From positions 124,001-188,000 of the forward strand of contig NZ_JFYN01000042.1 of the NCBI RefSeq assembly GCF_000631985.1: a stretch of DNA of 64,000 bases, in the 5' to 3' direction. Origin of the DNA: Pseudomonas sp. RIT288. GTDB taxonomy: Bacteria > Pseudomonadota > Gammaproteobacteria > Pseudomonadales > Pseudomonadaceae. Position numbers and translations under genes: made by a program. This document shows positions 17,889 through 26,230 of this stretch, piece by piece. The notes below the pieces were generated by a model. That model was not told the DNA's origin and did not search any database. It was given only the letters and a program-made list of their open reading frames with translations. The stretch's first letter is position 1. Every line of letters starts with the position of its first letter.

Positions 17889-20213
17889 TCAGGCCACCGA
17901 CGACGGAATCAGGTTGCTGACCTTGGCCGCTTCGAGGCGGATCGCAACGAATTTCGAGGTCGGCGTGTAGGTCCTGTCACCGTAGCTTTCCAGCGGCACC
18001 AGCGGGTTGGTTTCCGGGTAGTACGCCGCCGCCTGACCGGGCGGAATGTCGTAGGCGATCAGGGTGAAACCGCTGACCCGCCGTTCACGGTCGTCATCCC
18101 ACAGCGCCACCAGATCGACCTTCTGCCCCGGTTCGAAACCGAGGCGCTGGATGTCCTGCTCGTTGGCAAAGATCACGTCGCGCATGCCGTAAACCCCTCG
18201 ATAACGGTCGTCGAGGCCGTACAGCGTGGTGTTGTACTGATCGTGCGAACGCATGGTCTGCAGAATCAGATCCGGCTTGACCGGCAGGTTGCGCACGCCT
18301 TCGCTGATCAGGTGTTCGGGTAGCACGCACGGGGTGAACTGGGCTTTGCCGGACTCGGTGTTCCAGACCCGATCCGAGGCGTCGTTGCCGAGGTGGAAGC
18401 CACCCGGGGTCAGCAGTTTTTCGTTGAAGTTCTCGAAGCCCGGAATCACGTCGCCGATCAGGTTGCGAATGCGCCCGTAGTCGCCCACGACCCACTCCCA
18501 GTCGATTGGATGTTTGCCCAACGTGGCGGCGGCGATTCCGGCAATGATCGCCGGCTCGGATTTCAAGTGCGCCGACTTCGGCTTCAGTTGACCGAACGAC
18601 AAGTGCACCATGCTGAAGGTGTCTTCCACGGTCACGCCTTGCGGGCCTTCGGCCTGAATGTCGATGTCGGTGCGACCGAGGCACGGCAGGATCAACGCAT
18701 CGCGTCCGGTGACCAGATGGCTGCGGTTGAGCTTGGTCGAAATGTGCACGGTCAGGTCGAGTTTGCGCATCGCCTCGTGAGTGCGCGGGGTGTCCGGCGT
18801 GGCTTGGGCGAAGTTGCCACCCAGACCGATAAACACCTTGGCCTCGCCACGCTCCATCGCACCGATCGCCATGACGGTGTTGTGGCCGTGCATGCGCGGC
18901 ACTTTGAAGTTGAAGCGTTTTTCCAGGGCGTCCATCAGCTCCTTCGGCGCCAGTTCGTTGATGCCCATGGTGCGGTCGCCCTGCACGTTACTGTGACCAC
19001 GCACCGGCGACAGACCGGCGCCCGGACGGCCAACGTTGCCGCGCAGCAGTTGCAGGTTGATGACTTCCTGCAGGGTCGGCACCGAGTGCACGTGTTGGGT
19101 CAGGCCCATGGCCCAGCACATGATCACGCTCTTGGCGCGGCCATACATGCGCGCGGCCAGTTCGATGTCGTGCAGCGGCACGCCGGATTGCTCGAGGATG
19201 TGCTCCCACGAAGTCGCATCGACTTCCGCCAGATAGCTGTCCAGACCCGAGGTGTGCTCGGCGATGAACGCGTGATCGAACACCGGTTCGCCACCGCTGG
19301 CCTGGGCTTCACGCTCCCACTGCAGAAGGAATTTTACCATGCCGCGAATCATCGCCATGTCGCCACCCAGGGCCGGGCGGAAGTACGCGGTGTTGGTCGC
19401 TTCCCAGCCGTTGCTGAGCATCTCGATCGGGTTCTGCGGGTTCTGAAAACGCTCCAGGCCACGCTCTTTCAGCGGGTTGATGCACACCACTTGTGCGCCG
19501 CGCTTCACCGCTTCGCGCAGCGGTTCAAGCATCCGTGGGTGGTTGGTGCCAGGGTTCTGGCCGATGACGAAAATCGCGTCGGCGTGGTGCAGATCCTCGT
19601 AGACCACGGTGCCCTTGCCCACGCCCAGCGTCTCGCCCATGCTCACCGCACTGGCTTCGTGGCACATGTTCGAGCAGTCCGGGAAATTGTTGGTGCCGTA
19701 GGCCCGGACGAACAACTGATAGAGAAACGCCGCTTCGTTGCTGGCCCGGCCCGAGGTGTAGAACTCGGCCTCGTGCGGCGATTTCAGGCCCTTGAGGTGT
19801 TCGGCGATCAGCGCGAACGCGTCTTCCCAAGTGGTTTCCACATAGCGGTCGACCCGCGCGTCGTAACGCATCGGGTGGGTCAGGCGGCCCTGATATTCCA
19901 GCCAGTAGTCGCTCTGCTCGGCCAGGCTCGATACCGTGTACTTGTTGAAGAACGCCGGGTCGACCAAGCGCCCGGTAGCCTCCCAGTTCACCGCTTTGGC
20001 GCCGTTCTCGCAGAACTTGAGCATGCTCGCACCGGGCGCTTCCCCCCACGCGCAGCCCGGGCAGTCGAAACCGCCGTTCTGGTTGGTCTTGAGCATGGCG
20101 CGGATGTTTTTCAGGGCGTTTTCACTGCCCAGCCAGCTTTTGGTCAGGCTGATCACAGCCCCCCAACCGGCAGCGGCACCCTTGTAAGGTTTGTAACGGT
20201 CGACTTGTGACAT
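17889..20213 (-). CDS. ydeP: YdeP/FdhF-type molybdopterin oxidoreductase
   Basis: Soluble molybdenum enzyme of the formate-dehydrogenase-like (COG0243, CbbBc/YdeP) group, 774 residues. Near the N-terminus C51 and C54 (DCPGCAWGE) and C68 (FCENGAK) form a 4Fe-4S-type site. Later stretches such as GQNPGTNHPRML, RGNVGRPGAGLSPVRGHSNV and the C-terminal molydopterin-binding domain are typical. There is no in-frame TGA, so no selenocysteine. The substrate is unknown; in E. coli the homologue has been linked to acid resistance. It shares a 42-bp regulatory element with moaA, moaB, fdhD and lysR. Confidence 0.9.
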   Translation of the reverse strand: MSQVDRYKPYKGAAAGWGAVISLTKSWLGSENALKNIRAMLKTNQNGGFDCPGCAWGEAPGASMLKFCENGAKAVNWEATGRLVDPAFFNKYTVSSLAEQSDYWLEYQGRLTHPMRYDARVDRYVETTWEDAFALIAEHLKGLKSPHEAEFYTSGRASNEAAFLYQLFVRAYGTNNFPDCSNMCHEASAVSMGETLGVGKGTVVYEDLHHADAIFVIGQNPGTNHPRMLEPLREAVKRGAQVVCINPLKERGLERFQNPQNPIEMLSNGWEATNTAYFRPALGGDMAMIRGMVKFLLQWEREAQASGGEPVFDHAFIAEHTSGLDSYLAEVDATSWEHILEQSGVPLHDIELAARMYGRAKSVIMCWAMGLTQHVHSVPTLQEVINLQLLRGNVGRPGAGLSPVRGHSNVQGDRTMGINELAPKELMDALEKRFNFKVPRMHGHNTVMAIGAMERGEAKVFIGLGGNFAQATPDTPRTHEAMRKLDLTVHISTKLNRSHLVTGRDALILPCLGRTDIDIQAEGPQGVTVEDTFSMVHLSFGQLKPKSAHLKSEPAIIAGIAAATLGKHPIDWEWVVGDYGRIRNLIGDVIPGFENFNEKLLTPGGFHLGNDASDRVWNTESGKAQFTPCVLPEHLISEGVRNLPVKPDLILQTMRSHDQYNTTLYGLDDRYRGVYGMRDVIFANEQDIQRLGFEPGQKVDLVALWDDDRERRVSGFTLIAYDIPPGQAAAYYPETNPLVPLESYGDRTYTPTSKFVAIRLEAAKVSNLIPSSVA

Positions 20214-20342
20214 GGGACATCTCCATGACGATGCACACAGGCATGAACCTGATCTTGGTTAAACAGCGACGGCCGACTTTGCACAGCAATAACGCAGTCG
20301 TTTCAGTTGCCGGAGCAAGGATATGAACCGTTACAAAACATT

Positions 20343-20384
20343 GTCTAATCGCTATTTATGACCACATTATCGAAAGCATCTATC
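20343..20384 (-). promoter_or_regulatory. 42-bp LysR-type composite element, copy 1 (ydeP promoter)
   Basis: On the minus strand it reads GATAGA-N5-TCGAT, 18 bases, then GATTAGAC. The dyad has the T-N11-A form of LysR boxes. TTAGAC fits a -35 box, which puts the dyad centre at about -64. It lies 129 bases before the ydeP start. It is one of five copies with identical spacing. Confidence 0.8.
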
Positions 20385-20455
20385 ACGGGAGAAAACCCTT
20401 TATTTACGGGGTGTTGCGAAACTAAAGCGGCAACTTTCGAGGAAAAATAATTGAT

Positions 20456-20497
20456 CATCGACGCGCTCAATCAGCCGTTCATTAACAGTGATTGGAC
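20456..20497 (+). promoter_or_regulatory. 42-bp LysR-type composite element, copy 2 (moaA promoter)
   Basis: The most diverged of the five copies: CATCGA-N5-TCAAT, 18 bases, then GATTGGAC. It keeps the T-N11-A register and the exact 34-base offset between the two parts. A CATACT hexamer lies 16 bases after TTGGAC and could be the -10 box. It lies 73 bases before the moaA ATG. Confidence 0.72.
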
Positions 20498-20570
20498 GCC
20501 CTCTCAAGTTGCCCATACTCTGCGCCAACCGGTTCCGTTAATGCGGACTTCTCACCCCTGCGAGGCTGTC

Positions 20571-21569
20571 ATGTCAGAGCGTGTCTTGATCGATGGTTAC
20601 AACCGCCGCGTCGACTATCTGCGCATGTCGGTCACCGACCGCTGCGACTTCCGCTGCGTCTATTGCATGGCCGAGGACATGCAGTTTCTGCCGCGCCAGC
20701 AAGTGCTGACGCTGGAGGAGATCTATCAACTGGCGCAGAGCTTTGTGGCACTGGGCACGCGTAAGATTCGCCTGACCGGCGGCGAGCCGCTGATCCGCCC
20801 GGGCGTGGTCAAGCTGTGCGAGCAGATCGCCGCCCTGCCCGGCCTGCGTGAACTGTGCATGACCACCAATGGCTCGCAGTTGGGCAAACTCGCCGCGCCG
20901 CTGTTCGACGCCGGGGTCAAGCGCCTGAACATCAGCCTCGACAGCCTCGACCCGGAGCGCTTCAGACAAATGACCCGCACCGGTGATCTGGCGCAGGTGA
21001 TCAACGGCATCGATGCGGCGCGCAAGGCCGGTTTCACCCGAACCAAACTCAACGTGGTGGTGATGCAGGGGCGCAACGATCAGGAGATCAACGATCTGGT
21101 GAGCTTCGCCATCGACCGCCAGCTCGACGTCTCCTTCATCGAGGAAATGCCGCTGGGCATCATCAACGAACACAGCCGCGCCGAGTCGTTTTTCTCCAGC
21201 GCCCAGGTGCGCGAGAAGATCGCCGAGCGCTACACCCTGATCGACTCCGCCGAGTCGACTCAAGGCCCGTCGCGCTACTGGCGGCTGGCCGAGGCGCCGG
21301 ACATTCGTCTGGGTTTCATCTCGCCGCACAGCCACAACTTTTGCGGCACCTGCAACCGGGTGCGGCTGACCGTCGAGGGGCGCCTGCTACTGTGTCTGGG
21401 TAACGAGCATTCGGTGGATCTGAAAGCCGTGCTGCGCGCTCATCCGGGGCAACCGCAGCGGCTGGAAAAAGCCATTGTCGAGGCGATGAAACTCAAGCCG
21501 TATCGACACAATTTCGAGGTGAACGACGACGTTCAGGTCGTGCGTTTCATGAACATGACCGGCGGTTGA
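20571..21569 (+). CDS. moaA: GTP 3',8-cyclase, first step of molybdenum cofactor synthesis
   Basis: Radical-SAM enzyme that rearranges GTP into the precursor of cyclic pyranopterin. The start MSERVLIDGY gives 332 residues; the frame is open further upstream, but that part overlaps the regulatory element. The SAM cluster cysteines are C25, C29 and C32 (DRCDFRCVYC). The second C-terminal cluster is in NFCGTCNRVR plus a later cysteine. The functional C-terminal Gly-Gly is the last residue pair. It stands alone on the plus strand, divergent from ydeP, and is followed closely by a bestrophin-like gene. Confidence 0.95.
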   Translation: MSERVLIDGYNRRVDYLRMSVTDRCDFRCVYCMAEDMQFLPRQQVLTLEEIYQLAQSFVALGTRKIRLTGGEPLIRPGVVKLCEQIAALPGLRELCMTTNGSQLGKLAAPLFDAGVKRLNISLDSLDPERFRQMTRTGDLAQVINGIDAARKAGFTRTKLNVVVMQGRNDQEINDLVSFAIDRQLDVSFIEEMPLGIINEHSRAESFFSSAQVREKIAERYTLIDSAESTQGPSRYWRLAEAPDIRLGFISPHSHNFCGTCNRVRLTVEGRLLLCLGNEHSVDLKAVLRAHPGQPQRLEKAIVEAMKLKPYRHNFEVNDDVQVVRFMNMTGG

Positions 21570-21604
21570 GCCGCCCTCACCCTGCGTAACCGGGATCGCC
21601 CAGC

Positions 21605-22504
21605 ATGATCATCAGACCCAAGGTCAACCCATTCGCCATCCTCTTCACCCTCAAGGGGTCGATTGCCAAACGCATCGCCCTGCGCACCCTGATGGTCACC
21701 TTGCTGGCCTCGGCCATCGTGCTGATCGAAATGCTCCATCCGAGCAACTTCACCAAGGTCAACGCCACGCCGTTCACCCTGCTCGGGCTGTCGCTGTCGA
21801 TCTTCATGAATTTTCGCAACAACGCCTGCTACGACCGCTGGTATGAAGCGCGCAAAGCCTGGGGGGATGTGCTGGTGCACATTCGTTCGGTGATTCGCGA
21901 AACCCATGTCATCCGTGAATCGGTGCAGCGCAAACCGTTGCTGCTCAACCTCTGCGGGTTCGCCCATGCGCTGAATGCGCGATTGCGCCGGGAAAGCGAA
22001 GCGGCGGCCAGCAGCAAGTGGATCACCCCGCTGCACGATCCGCAGGTGCCGGACTACAGCGGACGGATTCTGCAACAGGTCGGCCAGCAGTGCTCCGACC
22101 TGCACCAGAACGGCGAGCTGAGCGAGTGGCGCTACATGCTGCTGGCCAATCACCTGACCAGCCTGACCCAGGCGCAAGCGGTGTGCGAGCGGATCAAAAA
22201 CACCCCGCTGCCCTTCCCCTACACCTTGCTGCTGCACCGCACGATCTACCTGTTCTGCATCCTGCTGCCGTTCGCCATGGCCGAACCGCTGGGCTGGCTG
22301 ACCCCGCTGTTCACGGCGATTGTCAGCTACACGTTCTTTGGTCTGGATGCGATTGCCGATGAACTGGAAGACCCGTTCGGCCGCGACGAAAACGACCTGG
22401 CGACCGACTCGCTGGTGCGCACTATCGAGCGTGACATTCTCTCCGAGCTGGGGGAGACAGACCTGCCACCGATGCTGCTGCCGGTGGACTACGTCCTGAG
22501 CTGA
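21605..22504 (+). CDS. bestrophin-like/UPF0187 (YneE) membrane protein
   Basis: A 299-residue membrane protein of the RFP-TM/bestrophin family, whose members form anion channels. It has an early double-helix region with MLHPSNFTKV. It carries the family-typical FRNNACYDRWYEARKAWGD and, at the C-terminus, YTFFGLDAIADELEDPFGRD with its acidic cluster. It starts 35 bases after moaA, so it may be co-transcribed. Its role in this setting is unknown. Confidence 0.86.
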   Translation: MIIRPKVNPFAILFTLKGSIAKRIALRTLMVTLLASAIVLIEMLHPSNFTKVNATPFTLLGLSLSIFMNFRNNACYDRWYEARKAWGDVLVHIRSVIRETHVIRESVQRKPLLLNLCGFAHALNARLRRESEAAASSKWITPLHDPQVPDYSGRILQQVGQQCSDLHQNGELSEWRYMLLANHLTSLTQAQAVCERIKNTPLPFPYTLLLHRTIYLFCILLPFAMAEPLGWLTPLFTAIVSYTFFGLDAIADELEDPFGRDENDLATDSLVRTIERDILSELGETDLPPMLLPVDYVLS

Positions 22505-22534
22505 ACCCGCTCTCCTGACCACACAAATACCCTC

Positions 22535-23072
22535 TGTAGGAGTGAGCCTGCTCGCGATAGCGGTCGACCAGCCAGTGAAGATGTTGACTGTGCCGCCGTC
22601 ATCGCGAGCAGGCTCGCTCCTACAGGTTCCAGGTACACCCCGCAGAATGGCTGATCATCCCATACCCAAATGTGGGAGTGAGCCTGCTCGCGAAGAGTGC
22701 CTGTCAGTCAACGTTGATGTTGTATGACACGCCGCCTTCGCGAGCAAGCTCGCTCCTACAGGTTCCAGGTAACCTCGCAGAATGGCTGATCATCCCAAAC
22801 CCAAATGTGGGAGCGAGCCTGCTCGCGAAGAGTGTCTGTCAGTCAACGTTGATGTTGTATGACACGCCGCCATCGCGAGCAGGCTCGCTCCTACAGGTTC
22901 CAGGTACACACCGCAGAATGGCTGATCATCCCACATCCAAATGTGGGAGCGAGCCTGCTCGCGAAGAGTGTCTGTCAGTCACCGTTGATGTTGTATGACA
23001 CGCCGCCTTCGCGAGCAGGCTCGCTCCTACAGGTTCCAGGTACACCCCGCAGATTGGCTGATCATCACACAA
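22535..23072. repeat. tandem array of four REPIN units, family B, period about 135 bp
   Basis: Four near-identical units begin at 22535, 22671, 22806 and 22942. Each holds two inverted REPs (GAGCCTGCTCGCGA and its complement) around a spacer rich in GTTGATGTTGTATGACACG. A common linker containing GGTTCCAGGTA and GGCTGATCATC follows. Units 2 to 4 are closest to each other, so they probably arose by tandem duplication. The array fills the gap between the convergent bestrophin and moeA genes; no gene lies in it. Confidence 0.9.
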
Positions 23073-23090
23073 TTTACTTTTGTGTCGCGG

Positions 23091-24296
23091 TCAGAAGAGT
23101 TCGCTGAAGGGTATGAAGCGCAGCGGGTCGCCAATGTCGTGAGTGCGGTTTTCCGGCACTTCCACCAGCCCATCGGCCCAGGTCGCACCGAGCAAGACAC
23201 CGGAACTCTGGTTCGGATACAACACCGCACGCCCCGCTTCCAGCCGCACCCGCAGGTACTCTCGACGGCTGCCCGCCTTGCTCCAGGCGAACCCGGCATT
23301 CACTGTAAAGCTCAACGGCATGACCTCTTCCACGCCCTGAATGCGCAGCAGATACGGCCGCGCCAGCAGGCCGAAGGTGACCAGCGCCGAAGTCGGATTA
23401 CCCGGCAGGCCAATCACCGGCACCGTGCCGAAATGCCCCACGGTCAACGGTTTGCCAGGTTTGATCGCCAGTTTCCACAACAGCGGTTTGCCGTCCTCGC
23501 GCAGCACCTGACCGAGGCAATCGGCGTCGCCGGCAGACACGCCACCGGTGGTGAGAATCAGGTCGGCTGCCACTTGCAGTTGCTCAAGCTTGAGCCGCGT
23601 TTGCGCCGGACGATCCGGGAGGATCCCGGCGTCGATCACCTCACAGCCCAGTTCCCTCAGCCAATGGCCGAGCAACACGCGGTTGCTGTTGTAAATGCTG
23701 CCGGGACGCAACGGCTTGCCCGGCTCGACCAGTTCGTCACCGGTCGACAGCAGCGCCACGCGCGGGCGACGCACCACGTGCAACTGTGCCAGCCCCTGCC
23801 CGGCGGCGACCGCCAGTTCGAACGGCCCGAGACGTTTGCCGGCGCGCAGCAGGATGTCGCCGACGCGGTTTTCCTGCCCTTGCGCGCGAATGTTCTGCCC
23901 GGCCTTCAGCGGCTGCAAAAAGCGTACGCGGCCGTCCTCCAGCACTTCGACGTTTTCCTGCATCTCGACGCAGGTGGCGCCGGGTGGCAACGGTGCGCCG
24001 GTGAAGATCCGCGCACAGGTACCGGGCAGCAACGCATCCGGCGCCTGGCCGGCGTAGACCTTTTGCGACACCTGCAATGGCTGGCGATGCAGATCGGCCA
24101 GGTTCAACGCATAACCATCCATGGCACTGTTCGGCCACGGCGGCAGGTCGAGCGTGGCCACCAGATCACTGGCCAACACCCGTCCACGCGCCTCGTTGAG
24201 CGGCAGTATTTCGCTGTCGGCCAGACGTTGCTCATTGGCCATGCCGAGCAACTGATCGAGGGCGTCCTCGACCGACATCAACGCTGCCTTGCTCAT
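23091..24296 (-). CDS. moeA: molybdopterin molybdenumtransferase
   Basis: Inserts molybdate into adenylylated molybdopterin, the last step in cofactor assembly. The start MSKAALMSVEDAL overlaps the moaB stop as ATGA and gives 401 residues; the frame continues upstream but only inside moaB. Family motifs are PPWPNSAMDGYAL, IFTGAPLPPGA, TGGVSAGDAD and GLPGNPTSALVTF. It is coupled to moaB, and the bestrophin gene converges on it across the REPIN array. Confidence 0.94.
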   Translation of the reverse strand: MSKAALMSVEDALDQLLGMANEQRLADSEILPLNEARGRVLASDLVATLDLPPWPNSAMDGYALNLADLHRQPLQVSQKVYAGQAPDALLPGTCARIFTGAPLPPGATCVEMQENVEVLEDGRVRFLQPLKAGQNIRAQGQENRVGDILLRAGKRLGPFELAVAAGQGLAQLHVVRRPRVALLSTGDELVEPGKPLRPGSIYNSNRVLLGHWLRELGCEVIDAGILPDRPAQTRLKLEQLQVAADLILTTGGVSAGDADCLGQVLREDGKPLLWKLAIKPGKPLTVGHFGTVPVIGLPGNPTSALVTFGLLARPYLLRIQGVEEVMPLSFTVNAGFAWSKAGSRREYLRVRLEAGRAVLYPNQSSGVLLGATWADGLVEVPENRTHDIGDPLRFIPFSELF

Positions 24297-24832
24297 CCGC
24301 GCGGCCCGCAGGCGGCGACTGATTTGAGGTGCGGCACGAAGTTGCACGGGCGATGGCGGTTATCCAGTTGCTCGGCAAGGATGCCTTCCCACGCCGTGCG
24401 GCAGGCACCGGTGGAACCCGGCAGGCAGCACACCAGCGTACCGTTGGACAATCCGGCCAGCGCTCGGCTTTGCACGGTGGACGTGCCGATGTCGAGAATC
24501 GAAATGGCGCGGAACAACTCGCCAAACCCATCGATCTGCTTGTCGAGCAGACACGCCACCGCTTCCGGCGTGCTGTCGCGTCCGGTGAAGCCGGTGCCGC
24601 CGGTGATCAGCACCACCTGAATGCTGTCGTCGGCAATCCAGTGGGCGACCTGGGCGCGGATCTTGTACAGGTCATCCTTGAGCAGGTTGCGTTCGCTCAG
24701 GGTATGACCGGCCTCCAGCAATCGGCTGACCAGCAGTTGGCCGGACGTGTCGCTCGCGTAATCGCGCGTATCGCTGACGGTCAGTACGGCTATGTTCAGG
24801 GGGACAAACAGGGCATCCGCTTTCGCACTCAT
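24293..24832 (-). CDS. moaB: molybdopterin adenylyltransferase-like protein MoaB
   Basis: A 179-residue protein of the MoaB/Mog family that adenylylates molybdopterin before metal insertion. Typical motifs are AVLTVSDTR near the N-terminus, the substrate loop LITGGTGFTGRD, and GSTGACRTAWEGIL. It is the first gene of a moaB-moeA pair. A 42-bp element lies 61 bases before its start on the same strand. Confidence 0.93.
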   Translation of the reverse strand: MSAKADALFVPLNIAVLTVSDTRDYASDTSGQLLVSRLLEAGHTLSERNLLKDDLYKIRAQVAHWIADDSIQVVLITGGTGFTGRDSTPEAVACLLDKQIDGFGELFRAISILDIGTSTVQSRALAGLSNGTLVCCLPGSTGACRTAWEGILAEQLDNRHRPCNFVPHLKSVAACGPRG

Positions 24833-24893
24833 GGGAATCTCCGGCAGTAGTCAATCAGATTGCCAAGCAGCCTAAGTGCCACTTATGAGTACT

Positions 24894-24935
24894 GTCTAAT
24901 CACTCTGGCCAACCACATTATCGAGCTGCTCTATC
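24894..24935 (-). promoter_or_regulatory. 42-bp LysR-type composite element, copy 3 (moaB-moeA promoter)
   Basis: On the minus strand: GATAGA-N5-TCGAT, 18 bases, GATTAGAC. The eight bases after the dyad begin AATGTGGT, as in copy 1, so these two copies are the closest pair. It lies 61 bases before the moaB start. Confidence 0.8.
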
Positions 24936-24975
24936 GGCGCCGTTGACCTCGGCCAACGCCTTTGAAACCATGGGC

Positions 24976-25017
24976 GATAGAGCTGATCGATAGGCTTTTC
25001 AATTCTTCCGATTGGAC
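24976..25017 (+). promoter_or_regulatory. 42-bp LysR-type composite element, copy 4 (lysR promoter)
   Basis: GATAGA-N5-TCGAT, 18 bases, GATTGGAC, pointing towards the LysR gene whose GTG start lies 100 bases downstream. Copies 3 and 4 stand back to back in this 285-base divergent region, each facing its own gene. This is consistent with autoregulation. Confidence 0.8.
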
Positions 25018-25117
25018 GCAGATACAGGCAGGTGAGATCGTCGCACCTCGCGTTTTTCGTGCGCTGCGCGCATCTGCGTCAATACTCAATCCAATTTCTC
25101 AACGAGCAGGTGCCTGC

Positions 25118-26011
25118 GTGGACATCAAACAACTCAAGTTCCTGATCGCACTGGACGAAACCCGACATTTCGGCCAGGCCGCCGCACGCTGCCACATCAC
25201 CCAGCCGACCCTGTCGATGCGTCTGCGCAATCTGGAAGATGAGCTGGATCTGGTGCTGGTCAATCGCGGCCAGCGCTTTGAAGGTTTCACTCAGGCCGGC
25301 GAACGGGTACTGGCCTGGGCGCGCACGCTGCTGGCCGCGCATGACGGTCTGTTCGCCGAGGCGGCGGCGTGCCGCGGGCAACTGGTCGGTAGCTTGCGCC
25401 TGGGCCTGGTGCCGCTGAGCAATTTCAATCCGGTCAATTACATTCAGAGTTTGTCCGGGACGTATCCCGAGCTGAAATTCAGTCTGTCGTCGGGGAGTTC
25501 TGACGAGATCATCGCCGGCCTTGGCAACAATCAACTGGATCTGGGCGTGTGCTACCTCGACCACGTCAACCCGAACTATTTCGATTTTTTCGAGATCGGC
25601 GAAACCCGCGTCGGCCTGCTTTACGACAACCGCCACTTCCATTTCGAAGGCTCGGAAATGAGCTGGGAAGACGCGGCCGAACTGCCGCTGGGGATGATCA
25701 CCACCGGCATGCATTACCGCAAATCCATCGACCTGAGCTTCCGCAGTCGCGGGCTTAATCCGCAGCCGATCATGGAAAGCGATTCGACCTATCAGTTGCT
25801 GCAGGCGATTCACCAGGGTTTCTGCTGCTCGATCATGCCGCTGGACAGCGGGCTGGAAGAGCCGATCGAACACCTGTCGTTCATGCAACTGCCGGATGCC
25901 AGCGTGCTGGCGCCGCTGGGGCTGGTGATGCGCAAGACCGAGCCGCGCTCGGCGATTGCCGAGAAGTGTTTTGCCGAGGCGCGGAAGATGTTTGGGGTTG
26001 AAGTAATTTAA
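25118..26011 (+). CDS. LysR-family regulator, predicted controller of the moa/fdhD/ydeP regulon
   Basis: A 297-residue LysR regulator starting at a GTG (VDIKQLKFLIAL) preceded by GAGCAGG. The winged helix-turn-helix covers residues about 1-60 (ETRHFGQAAARCHITQPTLS). An effector-binding domain follows, with SLRLGLVPLSNFNPVNYIQS and DLGVCYLDHV. It lies between divergent moaB-moeA and fdhD-moaCDE. It is the only regulator next to five copies of a LysR-type element, so I infer that it binds them. The inducer is unknown. Confidence 0.88.
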   Translation: MDIKQLKFLIALDETRHFGQAAARCHITQPTLSMRLRNLEDELDLVLVNRGQRFEGFTQAGERVLAWARTLLAAHDGLFAEAAACRGQLVGSLRLGLVPLSNFNPVNYIQSLSGTYPELKFSLSSGSSDEIIAGLGNNQLDLGVCYLDHVNPNYFDFFEIGETRVGLLYDNRHFHFEGSEMSWEDAAELPLGMITTGMHYRKSIDLSFRSRGLNPQPIMESDSTYQLLQAIHQGFCCSIMPLDSGLEEPIEHLSFMQLPDASVLAPLGLVMRKTEPRSAIAEKCFAEARKMFGVEVI

Positions 26012-26023
26012 GCCAGATCCTCC

Positions 26024-26121
26024 CCCTGTAGGAGCTGCCGAAGGCTGCGATCTTTTGATCTTGATCTTAAAAACAAAAATCAAGATCAAAAGATCGCAGC
26101 CTTCGGCAGCTCCTACAGGGG
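26024..26121. repeat. REPIN, family A, between lysR and fdhD
   Basis: Long, almost perfect inverted repeat with an A/T-rich centre, so the transcript would fold into one long hairpin. It starts 12 bases after the LysR stop and probably also ends that transcript, keeping it apart from the fdhD promoter element that begins at 26133. Confidence 0.87.
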
Positions 26122-26132
26122 TAGGCCTTGGT

Positions 26133-26174
26133 GATAGATCCGCCCGATCACCGCATCAGAACAAGCGATTGGAC
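26133..26174 (+). promoter_or_regulatory. 42-bp LysR-type composite element, copy 5 (fdhD promoter)
   Basis: GATAGA-N5-CCGAT, 18 bases, GATTGGAC, ending 56 bases before the fdhD ATG. The single dyad difference (CCGAT for TCGAT) leaves the T-N11-A frame intact. TAGCCT lies about 18 bases after TTGGAC and may serve as the -10 box. Confidence 0.78.
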
Positions 26175-26230
26175 GCACTTTCACCACCCCCGTAGCCTGA
26201 ACTCACTTCAGCGCTTCGGGACTTTTCAAG

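Noticed and set aside
17889..20213. Selenocysteine-containing formate dehydrogenase
   Set aside because: There is no in-frame TGA, and the length and N-terminal site match the YdeP/CbbBc group instead.
20498..20570. A molybdenum-cofactor riboswitch ahead of moaA
   Set aside because: Only about 70 bases separate the promoter element from the start codon, too short for the known motif, and no matching structure was seen.
22535..23072. CRISPR array
   Set aside because: Units are about 135 bp and nearly identical through their whole length, with internal REP palindromes and no unique spacers; no cas genes.
26024..26121. Ordinary intrinsic terminator only
   Set aside because: It is a complete REPIN of family A with the same core as six other copies, although it may also end transcription.
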